From: Bactericera cockerelli
Lineage: Eukaryota; Arthropoda; Insecta; Hemiptera; Triozidae
Direction of reading: 5' to 3'
DNA: 64,000 bases
NCBI GenBank assembly: GCA_024516035.1
Contig: CM044957.1
Coordinates: 51,456,085-51,520,084 of the forward strand
Below the pieces are notes generated by a model. The model worked only from the letters and a program-made list of their open reading frames with translations, made no database searches and had not been told where the DNA came from. Position numbers and translations under genes: made by a program. Below are positions 44,330 through 55,561 of this stretch, in pieces (positions within the stretch are counted from its first letter, which is position 1; each line of letters opens with the position of its first letter).

Positions 44330-45107
44330 ATCATTAATAAACTTGGGTGTACTTATGACATGTAATAAAGTTTTTTTTTTCAAATAAGTCTATGTTGCAA
44401 TGGGCTCTTTTTTTCATTATTATTATAATAATGATGATAAAACCCTCTGACACTCTGTACAGAAGAGCATCTTTTTTGGAGTTTTATTTAATTTATATTT
44501 GTTTTACAAAACAATTATTATACACATTTATATTAATATCCTGGAGATCCCGGGATCGTACTCCCTACCAGTGCACCGACTATTACAATATTATGTACCT
44601 GCGCCACAGTTCCAGTTCAAAGTTCTCCTGTATAGATATCCCGAGGTCCCAGGACAAGAGGATTAATGGGGAACACGAATGTCAAGTAAGTTTTTTAAAT
44701 AAATAAAAAAATACAAGAATAAAATACATAAAAAATACAAAAAATTACAAGTGCGTGAAGTGAGCACCGCCACAACTTTGTCGCATGCATTCCAGGCACG
44801 TAGAAATTTATTTCATCAAAGTTTGTTATGTTCTTTTTTCTTTCTCTCTCTCTCTCTGATTCTACTTCTTTTTTCGTATTGAAAAAGAACTTTTTTGTAA
44901 AAAAAGTAAGGTAAATCCAAGTTGTTCTTCATTTTTATTATAATAATATATGTTGTACCGTATCGGCTTAACGTTTATATAACTATATAATTCTAGAAAA
45001 TATAACTAGATAAGTATTATCATCATGATATATGTACATAATCGTCTTCATAATCATTAAAATCTGCACGTTTTTGTTCAAATCAGGGGGGGGGGGGGGG
45101 GGGCAAG

Positions 45108-45205
45108 GGTTCACGTCGCTTTCAACTGCATGGTCATATCACGTCGGAGGTTTTACTCTCCATTCGCTGGAAACACAAAAATCAGCTTCTCAAATTAATC
45201 TCAAA
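45108..45205 (-). mobile_element. 5S-type SINE tail fragment
   Basis: TTCACGTCGCTTTCAACTGC, CACGTCGGAGGTTTTACTCT and CCATTCGCTGGAAACACAAA, inverted, next to a 17-base G run. Confidence 0.6.
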
Positions 45206-45305
45206 AACGAATGAGGAAAAATTTAATCCTTGCATTGGGTGGAATTCGAACCGACGGATCCCTACGCTACCTTGATTACCAAACTAGCTTGTCCGTGCAT
45301 TGGAC
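45205..45305 (-). mobile_element. Family C SINE, head
   Basis: - strand: AATGCACGGACAAGCTAGTT, TGGTAATCAAGGTAGCGTAG, TCGGTTCGAATTCCACCCAA. Confidence 0.72.
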
Positions 45306-45524
45306 AATCATCATTTCCGCATGTAACTATGGTCGCTATCCAATCCATCCATACAAACAGTTACTCATTTTTCCTCACAAGGTATGAACGGACCCTGTAA
45401 ATTTCACAGTATTCCACGGAGCTAAAAAAAACTCCGACTCAGCAGAGATTCAAACCCGGGTCACCTGACTGCAAGCCTGGTGAGCAACCAATGCGGACAA
45501 GGTAACTACCTCTTACCACATAAC

Positions 45525-45737
45525 TTGCACTGGTAGTCAAGTGGTTAATACGCTAGTCTGATAATCCAGGTAGTGTCGGGATCCGATGGTTCGAATTCCA
45601 CCAGTGCATGAATTTTTCCTCATTAATTTGAGTTTGTGACCACACAATAGTAAGACTCTGAGGTTAGGTGGTAGAAAATGCTTTGAGCATTAACCTCGCC
45701 TGATGGTTACCTTCCACTAAAGAGTATTATTATTACC
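45525..45737 (+). mobile_element. tRNA-derived SINE, family C, full length
   Basis: TGCACTGGTAGTCAAGTGGT, TAATACGCTAGTCTGATAAT, GATGGTTCGAATTCCACCAG, body TTTCCTCATTAATTTGAGTT, AAATGCTTTGAGCATTAACC, TGGTTACCTTCCACTAAAGA and (ATT)n. Confidence 0.85.
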
Positions 45738-45960
45738 TCTCGGAAAATAAGCAAAGTGACAAAACTGTACCCCGACAGTCTGCGGGCACAAGCAAAGAAA
45801 AGTATCCAATTCTGTGGCAACACGTGATTGGAGCGCGGCCAAATTCAGTAGCTTCACAGAAACTGGTGCATACTATGTGGAACATGGGAAGCGATGGATG
45901 TTGTGTTGACCCTGAGAGACAAAATTTTGAGAAATTAACGCGAGGTATGATAGGTAAAAT

Positions 45961-46378
45961 AATATACAGGGTGTCCAAGTATCTAAATACACTCAGAGCA
46001 TATTTCGGTGAGTGCCGTCGAACGGAGATATGCACAAAATAAAACTCACTTTTCAATGGCATTAGGTACGAAATATTCGTTATTACGTATCTAATTAGTA
46101 AATTTACTTAAGTAATAAAATACCTAAAGGCATAAGAACAGTTTTACTTCATTTTAACAAGTTAAAGTTTTCTTTTCACGAATAGAAAAAAAAAAAATCA
46201 AGTGATTTTTTTTATTGTTTCGGAAAATTACCTGAGAATATTATAGTATTAGATTAGATGTCTCCCAAAATTTTATCTGAAATTTTCTATATAAAAAAAT
46301 AAAGTGATTTTTAGAATGTCTCCCGGAATTTATTCTGAAAATTTCTACATAAAAAAATTTGGACACCCTGTATATAAG
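45961..46378. mobile_element. MITE with ACAGGGTGTCCAA terminal repeats
   Basis: Begins TATACAGGGTGTCCAAGTAT and ends TTGGACACCCTGTATATA, the inverse. TA dinucleotides flank both ends, as for Tc1/mariner-type insertion. About 415 bp without a transposase. Two related inner segments (GTCTCCC(A/G)AA...TTTATCTGAAA) lie near the right end. Confidence 0.8.
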
Positions 46379-46659
46379 TTACATTCTAAAAGTCAAAACT
46401 CGAGTTATGTGTTATGATAGGTAAGATAATAAGTTATAAATTAGATTCTAAATTATAAATTACTAAAATAAACTACACCGGTCCAGTGAATAAGATGATA
46501 ATTTTGCGTTTATGTTATATGATGGAATTAATTGCCTGCAACCGAGTGAGATAGGGCCTAGATGGCCTAGCTTAAAGGTGCTCACATGATGGATACTAAT
46601 GAATCTGAGATGTAATCGTACACCTTTATGTACTTTAAAACTGCTCTTTCAAAAAAATA

Positions 46660-46760
46660 CAGGGTGGTGCAAAAGTCTGGAAACCCCTGAATTTTTTTGA
46701 AGGGCTTTCTGAGCCAAAATTTGCACGGTAAACTGGGTTCAGAAAAATCATAATTATAGA
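46660..46760 (+). mobile_element. Left end of a mariner-like element (fragment)
   Basis: ACAGGGTGGTGCAAAAGTCT + GGAAACCCC is typical of Tc1/mariner termini. No matching right end is seen before it runs into other repeats. Confidence 0.45.
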
Positions 46761-46852
46761 CTAGTCAGAGTTCCACAAGAGAAGCACCAATCATTTCACA
46801 GACCTCTATTAGATCTATTGTGACCAGTTGATTCTATTTGGTTTTTCTTCAG
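46755..46852 (-). mobile_element. Family D SINE end fragment
   Basis: - strand CCAAATAGAATCAACTGGTC, ACAATAGATCTAATAGAGGT and GATTGGTGCTTCTCTTGTGG match the end of the copy at 11641-11965. Confidence 0.7.
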
Positions 46853-47037
46853 TATAAACAGAAAAGTGAGATATTGAACTATGTAGATGAACATGAATAT
46901 CAGAACATACCTGGACAGTTGTTTCGAGCTTATTTACTCTCATAAGCAGGTATTAGTTCTGATTGTCCATGCTATCAACTAACCTCTGTATTTTAATCAG
47001 TTTGTATTTTAATCAGTCAACTAACTTCTTAATTGGG

Positions 47038-47277
47038 TTGAACGTCCTGCTTTTAACGTCTATTTGGTTTTAAGATAGTCAGGACGCAGCTTTTATTCTC
47101 CATTCACTGGGAACCGTACCAGCTACCCACATTAAGCTCAAGCCCTCTGACTACCCCAGCCTCACGTTTTCGAAGGAACAGAGTTTTCTGTCTGAAAAGT
47201 CTGCGCCAACCGAGAGTCGAACTCAGGATCTTTGGACTATGGGCAGGAGTCACAACCATTACGCCACGGAGGCTGGC
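47038..47277 (-). mobile_element. tRNA-headed SINE, family D
   Basis: - strand: AGCCTCCGTGGCGTAATGGT, GAGTTCGACTCTCGGTTGGC, then CTGGGGTAGTCAGAGGGCTT, CAGTGAATGGAGAATAAAAG and CGTTAAAAGCAGGACGTTCA. Confidence 0.8.
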
Positions 47278-47404
47278 TTTGCCCCACCCTATTTAGTTGT
47301 ATCCATTGGTACTGGCCCGATGTCAAGTGCAAACCATTACGACCCATCCACAACTCTTTGTGTTGTTGTCCTTCTTTTCTTCTCTTCTATTTTATTCAGG
47401 GTTT

Positions 47405-47612
47405 AATAATAATAACACTATTTAGTGGAAGGTAACCACGAGGCGAGGTTAATGCTCAAAGCATTTTCTACCACCTAACCCTCAGAGTCTTATTATGATG
47501 TGGTCACAAACTCAAATTCATGAGGAAAAATTCATGCACTGGGTGGGATTCAAACCAACGGATCCCTACGCTACTTGGACTACCAGACTAGCGCGTTAAC
47601 CTCTTGAATAAA
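47405..47612 (-). mobile_element. tRNA-derived SINE, family C
   Basis: Inverse of 45525-45737: AATAATAATAACACTATTTA, GTGGAAGGTAACCACGAGGC, GGTGGGATTCAAACCAACGG, CCAGACTAGCGCGTTAACCT. Confidence 0.85.
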
Positions 47613-47679
47613 AGACTTTCTGTTGTTGTTTTTCTTTTCTTCTTCCTTGTTTTTTTCTTCTTCTATGTTTTATGTTTCT

Positions 47680-47942
47680 CGGAATTTAACTTCCCTTTCA
47701 AGTCTTACAACTGACAAGGTCATATCGACGCGGACAAGGTTTACCTTTCATTCGCTGGGAACTCATCAAACAGCTACCACATTACTCTCACCCAGCCTGA
47801 GAGTTAGGCCTGGAATTGACAGCATTCACGAGGGTGTCATGGTCACACATTCAAGTCCTAACCTCGCTGGACGTTGCTGGACCTATACTTTAGTGGCAGA
47901 ACGAGGACGGGTGTATTGAACCTACCATCGCCGCTGGCTATT
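47680..47942 (-). mobile_element. 5S-rRNA-derived SINE
   Basis: - strand: AGCCAGCGGCGATGGTAGGT, ACCCGTCCTCGTTCTGCCAC, GCAACGTCCAGCGAGGTTAG, body and tail degraded (GAATGAAAGGTAAACCTTGT). Confidence 0.75.
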
Positions 47943-47999
47943 CTTCTTCGATATTTCCAATTGAAACAGATCAGCTGTACTTTTTTTTTCCATTTTTTT

Positions 48000-48860
48000 T
48001 TTTTTTCAAACGATATAATATATTTCATTCAACGAGTCGTCTTTCTTCAGTACTTTACAGCTTTACAGCTGTACTTTATAGTAAAATATCTTACAGGCAT
48101 AGCAATACAGTAGCAGAAACATTTCTGTCCGAAAAATTCACCCCGGCGGGGATTCGAACCTTATCCTGAGGATCCAGAGGCCGGGGCGTTTCCTCCTTCA
48201 CCACTGTACTCCATTACTGGAGTGGCAGAAATTCTCTATTCAAATGATGTACAAGGTTCTCTTCGGTCTTTGCGTGGGCAAAGCGGATTACTTTTTATTC
48301 CTCATTCGTGAGTTGATTTTGAAAAGTTGATAACTAGGATTTGTTAGCATAATGTAGAGACAAGATAATCCCGGCATCACAATGAATTTGTTCCATTTCC
48401 TCCAGCAACTCTTTGCAAACTAATATATTCAAGAAACGTAAACATTGTACAATGTGATGCATCAAAAATGCATTTATTCATAGCGGAATTTGAGAAAATG
48501 AAATCCTCGGCTAAAATTGTGCTTAGAACACATAGAGCAGTGATGCGGATTAGATATTATTAATATTATTGGATAATCTGTCTTAAGTTGATGTTTTTTG
48601 TTATTTTCTTCATTTATTTTTCTGAACGTTACTAAAATAATCCTATGTTCTCAGATGGCAGGGCAATCCTATGTTCTCAGAAAAGGGCTGAGTAATAATA
48701 ATTCGAGATTTTGGTATAGTTGGTTTATCGAATGAAAAAACTCTGATTGTGTTATTGGGAAGATAAAATTATATGTAAAACAAGAAAGATAAAAGAATAA
48801 GGAACTACTTACCTGTAAGATATTTTCATCTTTGAAAGTTTTTGGTATATTCGACTTTAG
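48000..48860. other. Intergenic, anonymous, with a tRNA-like fragment
   Basis: 48125-48215 looks like an inverted tRNA-type SINE head (GGGGATTCGAACCTTATCCT). The remainder is unassigned. Confidence 0.5.
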
Positions 48861-48861
48861 T

Positions 48862-49035
48862 AGATCACTGGTTAAGACCATCAATTACTGACCTGGAGCG
48901 GGTTCGAATCCCGGCCGGAGCGTAAAAAATTAACCGAGCTTCTCCGTTTTGGGATGACATGGGTGTAAAGGTATTGTGACCTGAAGTAATGCGAAAGCGG
49001 TTCCGGGGCATAATTACCTTTGAAAAAAATCTGAC
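48862..49035 (+). mobile_element. tRNA-derived SINE, family E
   Basis: GATCACTGGTTAAGACCATC, GAGCGGGTTCGAATCCCGGC, CATGGGTGTAAAGGTATTGT, AATGCGAAAGCGGTTCCGGG, CATAATTACCTTTG. Confidence 0.82.
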
Positions 49036-49142
49036 ATAATCCCACTGTCTCACGGCATATTTGATCTGTTTAGATTAAGTTCAAGCCTCATTTTTCCAAC
49101 GGTAAATACGGTCCAAAGGATTTCTTTAAATTATTATTATTG

Positions 49143-49298
49143 ACTGGTTGGAGTTCCTGATGAAAAGCACCAATTATCACACCTCACGTGTTTGGATGGA
49201 ACAGAATTTTCGTCGAAAAGTCTGCCCCAACCGTGAGTCGAACTTGGGAACTCTAGACTACGGGCAGTAGTCACAACCATTACGCCACGGAGGCTGGA
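49143..49298 (-). mobile_element. tRNA-headed SINE, family D, body deleted
   Basis: - strand head CAGCCTCCGTGGCGTAATGG and ACTCACGGTTGGGGCAGACT, joined directly to the family end (GGTGTGATAATTGGTGCTTT). Confidence 0.75.
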
Positions 49299-50484
49299 AA
49301 GTTCCAAAGGATTTAAGTCTTGACTAAAAAAAGTTATTACTCACCATTCAAATAAGAAATTGGTAGTCGATATAGTTACTGCGGTAGAATTGGAATGTAA
49401 ACAATCTAGCGCATGGATCTGTGGTTCGGAGACCACCTAATGCTTAAAGTATGAGACATTGTGACCACTTAGTTATAATGTGACATTGTGACCACTTAGT
49501 TATAATGCTATTGAGTAATGGGCATGCCCATCTACCTGTATACTCAGTGTATTGTAATTACCGATAAACAAAAATCTGGTCAGAAAGAGTAAGGTCCAAT
49601 ACCTTTACCTTTTATTAGCTAAGTCAAAATTCAAAAGAGTTGAATTAGTATAACACAAAGGAAATGTTTTTGGAACCAAAAATATTCGTTAAAATTAAAT
49701 AAAAAACAAATACTTTATTCGTATATATAGATTCAAGAACAATTATTTTAAAACATCTGAAAAGTAGAAAAAACAAGCTATTTTTTATTTTGCTTTCCCT
49801 GAAAAGTAGAGTTTTCTGAGTTATGCCCTTTCCCCTGACATGCGAGTCGTACCTATAATTTATATGTAAAATAAAAACAAAAACACACATAAAAAATTGA
49901 GTACACGTGCTCATGAATCTCTGTTCTGGAATGGGCAAAAAAAAACACAGAGCACTTTACGAAATATTAAACCGGTAAAAATAATTACTGTATTTGTTAC
50001 ACAAAAGATACAATTATTAAACATCACAGTTAATAATAGAAAGGTAAAAAAAAGTTAAAGAAAATCTACAAAACAGTTAAATATGTTTTTTTTTTTTTTT
50101 TAGAAAGGATTGGATGTCTTAATATTAAAATGAAAATGTTTCCTTACTGGTGGTCAAAACCACATAAACTGGCAGAAGTTATAGAATATGCCAGATCCAT
50201 GTCAAATTTTAATAAGGGCCGAAGTAAAAGATACGATTGCGACAAAGATAGTAGATAGAAAAATCTTACTATTAATTCGACAAGTTTGGGATTCGAACCA
50301 CCGATCTCTAGTCTGTTTAGGAGTACGCTGGTTTAACGCTTGAGTTACTCAATATTTAACAAACCTGATTAGAAAACCTGGTGGCAGAAAAAAACTGTCT
50401 CGCTTTTAATTCACCCCATTTACCCATATTTCATTATTTTATTTTTCTTCTTCGTATTTCTATATAACCTCTTTCTTTTTTTTT
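49299..50484. other. Intergenic, anonymous AT-rich DNA
   Basis: The sentence GTGACCACTTAGTTATAATG is duplicated at 49468/49488. A tRNA-like head fragment, inverted, lies at about 50285-50350 (GGATTCGAACCACCGATC). No gene. Confidence 0.5.
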
Positions 50485-50712
50485 CTATTTTTTATAATAT
50501 AATTTACATTGTCTTCTTTTTTTTTCTCTCTATTATCTTTTATTTTTATCAAGGGTGGTGAGGAAGAGAATGCCGTTGGCATTCTCTTCCTCACCATTAA
50601 TTTTAATTTCTATGTATGTATATTATATTCTATGTCAATTGTAAATAAATCTTTATTGAACAATTTGAACATGTTTAATAATAATAAAGGAGACATTATT
50701 ATATGCATAGAC
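50485..50712 (+). mobile_element. Retroposon 3' end with perfect 18-bp hairpin
   Basis: GGTGAGGAAGAGAATGCC-GTT-and the exact inverse at 50556-50594, then TTAATTTTAATTTCTATGTA, AATAAATCTTTATTGAAC and AATAATAATAAAGG. The hairpin core AGAGAATGCC-N3-GGCATT is the one seen at 3.5 and 39.6 kb. Confidence 0.65.
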
Positions 50713-51361
50713 TACTGAAGAGCCAAGCTAAAGCACAGACCACAAGAGCTTGTATAGAATGTATAGTGGTACTTGTTACCCGCTTACGAAGTAAAAAATA
50801 GAAAATGTAGATATAAAAAAAATGACAGCCTCCTACTGCGCATAACATAAAGGAAAAGAGTATTAGAAAAAGAAAATTGGTAATTATTCTATAAATCTAC
50901 ATAAAGTGTAAGAGAGAAAAAGTACAAAGGTGGAAATTTCTATTGAATCTCTCTTTGGGACGCTGTATTAAAAATTTAAAAACATTAATAATTAATTACT
51001 GTCATAAAAATATTTAAAAATACAAAGCTGCACTACATAAAGGGCGAAATGAAATATTAAAGTTTTCTAATACCCCTGTGTACCTTGAGAATTGTTTCTA
51101 ATGAGCAATTATTGTTTGCTTCGGAAAGTTGTCATTCTCACGGGCAAGTTTCAAAATAGGATTACAACGAGAATATGGAAAGACTAAGAGTCTAAAGAAG
51201 CTTTAAAGAGTATGAAGAAGGCCCTGTAAAATATCTATCAAATCAATGATATTATTTTTAATAATTTCGCACTTAATAGTCACACAAATATAAATACTCA
51301 AAAATACGTAGCTTTAAAGAAGGCCCTCTAAAGTTTCTATACACAATTAAACAAAAGGTTT
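50713..51361. other. Downstream flank of the reductase gene
   Basis: AT-rich. It should contain the 3'UTR on the - strand, but I cannot point to a polyadenylation signal with confidence. Near 51197-51330 AAGAAGGCCCT(G/C)TAAA and TTTCTATACA/ATCTATCAAA show a small imperfect duplication. Confidence 0.5.
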
Positions 51362-51471
51362 TCAAACAGATGAGAGCTCCTTGGACTTCTTGGTAGCCGC
51401 CTCCAGGGCTCCATTGATGGCTGACCTCAACCCAGCCTTCTCGAGGTAGTAAACTCCCGCAGCTGTCGTGC
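51362..51471 (-). CDS. Pyrroline-5-carboxylate reductase, last exon and stop
   Basis: The acceptor GGTTCCAG on the - strand gives phase 1, so the split Gly codon completes SPAG-G. The exon reads TTAAGVYYLEKAGLRSAING, then ALEAATKKSKELSSV and a TGA at 51364-51362. This matches the family C-terminus (T..ALHVLE..GFRS.L..AVEA...R..EL), with a short tail compared with vertebrate PYCR1. An obvious AATAAA is not seen close downstream on this strand. Confidence 0.92.
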
Positions 51472-51654
51472 CTGGAACCCATGAGGAAGTAATATTCATA
51501 TACATTTCTTCTTCTTTTCTTTTACTGTCTTCCTACACATGCTGGCATATTAAAGTAACTACGTCAACATACAATAAAAGACAAGGGATTCACAAACATT
51601 AATTTGAAATGGCATGGAAAAGTAAATAAAATTAAATACATACGTAATGTAATA

Positions 51655-52093
51655 AATTGATACTTTATTTATACTGTCCTATTAGTGTCTCGCTATAGAA
51701 ATATAAACAGAGGATGGCCTAGCCAACCCTAACAAGCCAGGCTAGCTTGCAGTTTCCCAAGGGTTTAAAAAGAAAAAGCCCAAAATCTTACGATAGTTGA
51801 TCGCACATAGAAATATGTGGTTTAGAACGAGCCAACTTTTCCACTTATGTTGGCTAGAGAGAATTATCCCCCCCCCCTCCCAGCTGTAGCCAAGCTGGTT
51901 AAAAACAACAACAAAAACATAAGGACTATTAAGTCCCTTACTCCAGCAGTAAGCCCAATACTTAAAAAATATTATGTGGTAAAAATTCCAATTGGGAGGA
52001 TAACTTGACATGTCCCGGCTGGGTTTCGAACCCGCGACCTCTAGAAGCAATGGATTCACAGGGTGCCGCCTTTACCACTGAGCTACCGGGACA
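51655..52093 (-). mobile_element. tRNA-derived SINE, family A, split by another element
   Basis: The head and body (51919-52093) and the last about 30 bases (51655-51686, TTTATTTATACTGTCCTATT) belong to one SINE. They are separated by a (CAA)n-tailed repeat at 51687-51918. Confidence 0.8.
51687..51918 (+). mobile_element. (CAA)n-tailed repeat (family H) inserted in a SINE
   Basis: Contains CATAGAAATATGTGGTTTAG, GAGCCAACTTTTCCACTTAT, GCTGTAGCCAAGCTGGTTAA and an (AACA)n tail. Related to 17862-17985. Confidence 0.7.
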
Positions 52094-52614
52094 ACCGCCA
52101 CGCTAATGTTTCTTGTCCAGTGGATGGGAATAATAATCCTAGCACCGCCTTGTAACTTGGATGTATGCAATGTGCAAGGTATGTTGAGAATACACTCTTC
52201 CAGTGTAGTAGGTACCTACATTAAATTCTAGCGAAAATAACTCAGTTTACTGGAAAAAAATTGGACCCACTCTGAAACTTTCAGGATATGTTACGTGTCG
52301 TGTTCTTAGTATCAAACCGAGTTTTCGTATTTCTCAAAATGGCCGAAATGGCGTTTTTCGGCCATTTTGTGAAACATGTATTTTTCATTTCTATCTATTT
52401 TTACGTAGATCGCATAGTAATTTTTTAAAAATTAATATCGTTGTTTTCTTAAACTAGTGCAACATTTTGTTGAGCGAATTTTAAATAGGAAATGTTGCAA
52501 AGCGTTGCGAAGTCAGTGGGATTCAATTTTTGGTTTGTGATGGTTTGTGAGTTTCCAGTGAAATATGACCAATGACCATGCACTCCATGCAGTTTTAAAG
52601 AAAAAAAAACTTAC

Positions 52615-52780
52615 CTGCTGGTGACATGACGTCATCCTTGAGCTTCCCAGGGTGCTCCCTGGTCTCCAGCACCATGGTGCCGGCGCCAATCACTGTCTGG
52701 GCCGCCAGTCTGTACGCCAGGTCCCGGGGGATTCCCATCCTCACGGCGCCGTCCGCCATCGCCTCAATCACCAGGAAAAT
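52615..52780 (-). CDS. Pyrroline-5-carboxylate reductase, internal exon
   Basis: Continues in phase 0 from the exon at the right edge after an 11.1-kb intron (acceptor TTTCAG, - strand). The translation starts [20 protein letters not shown], then [20 protein letters not shown] and [16 protein letters not shown], collinear with human PYCR (ALADGGVKMGLP, HPGQLKD, SPGG). The KDDV/SPAG segment is the family signature near the active site. The donor is GTAAGT at 52614, phase 1. The open frame is undisturbed. Confidence 0.93.
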
Positions 52781-52914
52781 CTGAAACAAAACCAGGGCAG
52801 AGAGGCATTGTTATTTGTAAACCTTTGTTGTATAATAAACATCTATAAAAAATTGTTAAAGAAAAGAGAATCATTGTTTTAAGAATTACCCATTTAGGTG
52901 GTTTTTTTTTATTA

Positions 52915-53085
52915 ATTTGGGTTTAACGTCGCTTACAACTGTATGGTCAAATCACGAGGGGGGTGTTGCCCTCCATTCGCAGAAAACTCAACAACCTGCT
53001 ACTCACATTAACTTCATCCAGCCTGGGTTAGGCCGAAATGCCAGCCAACATCACAAAGTAATCACCTCGCTGCTCACAACCTACT
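52915..53085 (-). mobile_element. 5S-type SINE, body and tail only
   Basis: TTTAACGTCGCTTACAACTG, ACGAGGGGGGTGTTGCCCTC and CAGCCTGGGTTAGGCCGAAA in the order expected of the inverted tail and body. The 5S head is replaced by other sequence. Confidence 0.7.
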
Positions 53086-53194
53086 CTTTTTTTCTCATGA
53101 GATACGAGTGGACACTGAACAAGTGAACATCCGAGTACACAGCAGATGGGGATTGAACCTATGTCACCATACATGCAATGCCTAGCGCGCTTGA

Positions 53195-53330
53195 TACATG
53201 AGAAACATGGATAAAAGAGAAACCTAGATATAAGAGAAACATGGATATAAGAGAAACCTGATTACAAGGGAAACCGGATATATGAAAAACATGGATATCA
53301 GTGAATATAAGAGAAAATATTCCGTTCCCT
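53195..53330. repeat. Short repeats of GGATATAAGAGAAAC type, first site
   Basis: Degenerate 17-bp units (ATGGATATAAGAGAAACCT and variants), about 7, in the long reductase intron. Confidence 0.85.
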
Positions 53331-55255
53331 GGAGTTTTCTTGTATTTCGACTGTATTAAAATAAGGGACTATGAATTTTGTCACCTAAAGAGAGGCCAAA
53401 TTCAAAGAGTTTGAAAGCAACAAAGCAAAAGTGACCACTGACCAAGAACAGAACAATGCCGCCGGGCATCGCCGCTACCAACACAAATCCCTGCAACCTT
53501 CAATCAACAGATTATCTTTAAGACCCCCCCCCCCTCCCTGCACCCCCCCAACAGATAATTGAGGAAAGAGCACAAACTCGACTTCGAAACTCAATTGTAC
53601 ATCTTCGGCCCGTCGTGATTGGACGGGAAACAAATCTTGTTAAGAGGCGGCTGCTCAGGGCTCAGGGCTGTTTTGTTTTTCCACAATTTTCCTAAGACAT
53701 TACCCCCCCCCCCCCCCCTCGCCTCGACATGCTGGTAAGAAAGGAAATCTATTAATCTCTCCTCCCCCCCCCCCCCCCTCCCCCTTGGCCGGAAACAGAA
53801 TTGACTGACGGATATCAAGAAAACGCTTGCTCTGCGAGCTGCGAGATGGATTTCTCATCTCTGCAAAAGAAATGTGTACTCTCTATTGTGCCCGCGGCTT
53901 GCAAACAATAAAAATCTCCTCGGCACAAAAGATTTGCGCGCTCTTTTCTTTGTTTGTGTGATGATTTTTTTGCTATTCATAATGTTTTTGAGGGTTTCAC
54001 AACCCCCCCCCCCTGTTCCTATCGCTGTCCTTTGTTGAAAAATTGTTGCTGAAATTCAACACTTTGTTTTCCGCCTTGGGATAAGCAATAAGCAGGCACT
54101 GTGTCTCTTCGTGGGGTTTACTTCTTTTCCTTTTTCTTCTTGTTTTTCTTTTACTTTTTCTTCCTCTTCTTTAAAAAAAGCACTTAAACTAAAAACCTGT
54201 TACTTCAACAAGTTCAACACCCAGACTGTAGCACAGTTTTTCAATTTTTCTTTTACAGACAGAAATCAAACTTGGAGTACCGAATGTTCATTTTTTTACA
54301 CTTTTGAGATATCGTAATTCAAAACAGGGAATTTTCTCTCTGTGTCTTGGAATTCAGGAAAGTGTGTCACATTGAGAAACAGTAAACAGAACAGTAAGCT
54401 ACAGACATCAAAGAATCCTTATCTTAAATGTTTATCATAATTTTTTTTAGTGTTTTATTTTTAAAAAAATGGGCCGAACTCGTGAACTTGTTAAAAAAAT
54501 GTGTTAAAAACCTATCTTTTGTACTGCTTACAGTTTGTCAATGTGACAATTGTGACATACTTTCCCGCATTCCCCGACTCAGACACAAAGAAAGTTCCAT
54601 GTTTCGAATTCTTTTAAAAAAATGCAAAAATAAACATTTCTCCAAATTCGATTTTTTTGTCAGGGAAAGAAAATTTCACATTTATTATCCTCAAAGTAAC
54701 ACCGAGTGACAATGACAAATTCCTCAATGAAATTAGCTGACAAAGAGACGCGAGTGCTCGAACAGTAATGAGAATTACCGCAGAGACAGCAATCTGTAGG
54801 TGCTGTATTTTTATTTTTTATGTGTTTAAAGTCTCGTCGCTTTTAACTGCATGTCCATATCACGAAGTGTGGGATAAAAATCCCACTGGCCTCGCAACTC
54901 TTTGGAACACTTCCGATTAAAAATACAACTGTTTTCATTATAATTTACGATATATAATTTACAATTCACCATGTTTGTATTGCAGCTATGCTACTTTTCA
55001 ATCATTATTCATCACAATTGGATCTAGCAATGAAATCCTCTAACTATAAAATTCTATGTAAGGAGATGCTAGGATTGGTACCAACTTGATTCTATTGTTA
55101 TTCTTGTTTTTTTTTTGTTTTGTTTTGTTTTTTTTTTTGTTTTTTTTTTCTCCACTATCTTAACTTCTTCTCATTGTTCTTGTAAGTGGAGCTTGTCAAA
55201 TTGCTTCGTTGGAACAATGCTAAAAAAAAAAAAAATAAAAAAAAAAATAATTTGA
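53331..55255. other. Reductase intron, C-run-rich then AT-rich
   Basis: 53520-54020 has several C runs of 10-17. 54820-54890 is a weak SINE-tail fragment. No exon of the reductase or other gene is visible. Confidence 0.5.
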
Positions 55256-55561
55256 GCTAGCGATTAGCTCAGTGGTTAAGCACTCGCTTGGAATGGGGAA
55301 GGTCCTGGGTTCGATCCCCCGTGCCGACAAAAATTTGAATTCTAAATTTGATTACAATTGTTTTGAAAAGGATACCTTCCGGTGCGCTCGTGTTGACCCA
55401 GCACCTAAAAGGGAAATATTGTGTAACTTCTCGCCCATCAGAGAGGAGGCAGACTACGGGATGGGTAGGCTACAACACAGACCACAAGCGTCTACAGTAG
55501 CTCCTATTTCATTGCTACGAAATAAAAACGGCTGTGAAACACTCGTCTTTAAAAAAAAAAA
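55256..55561 (+). mobile_element. tRNA-derived SINE, family G, full length
   Basis: GCTAGCGATTAGCTCAGTGG, GGTCCTGGGTTCGATCCCCC, GTGCCGACAAAAATTTGAAT, body, and GGCTGTGAAACACTCGTCTT + A run. About 300 bp. Confidence 0.9.
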
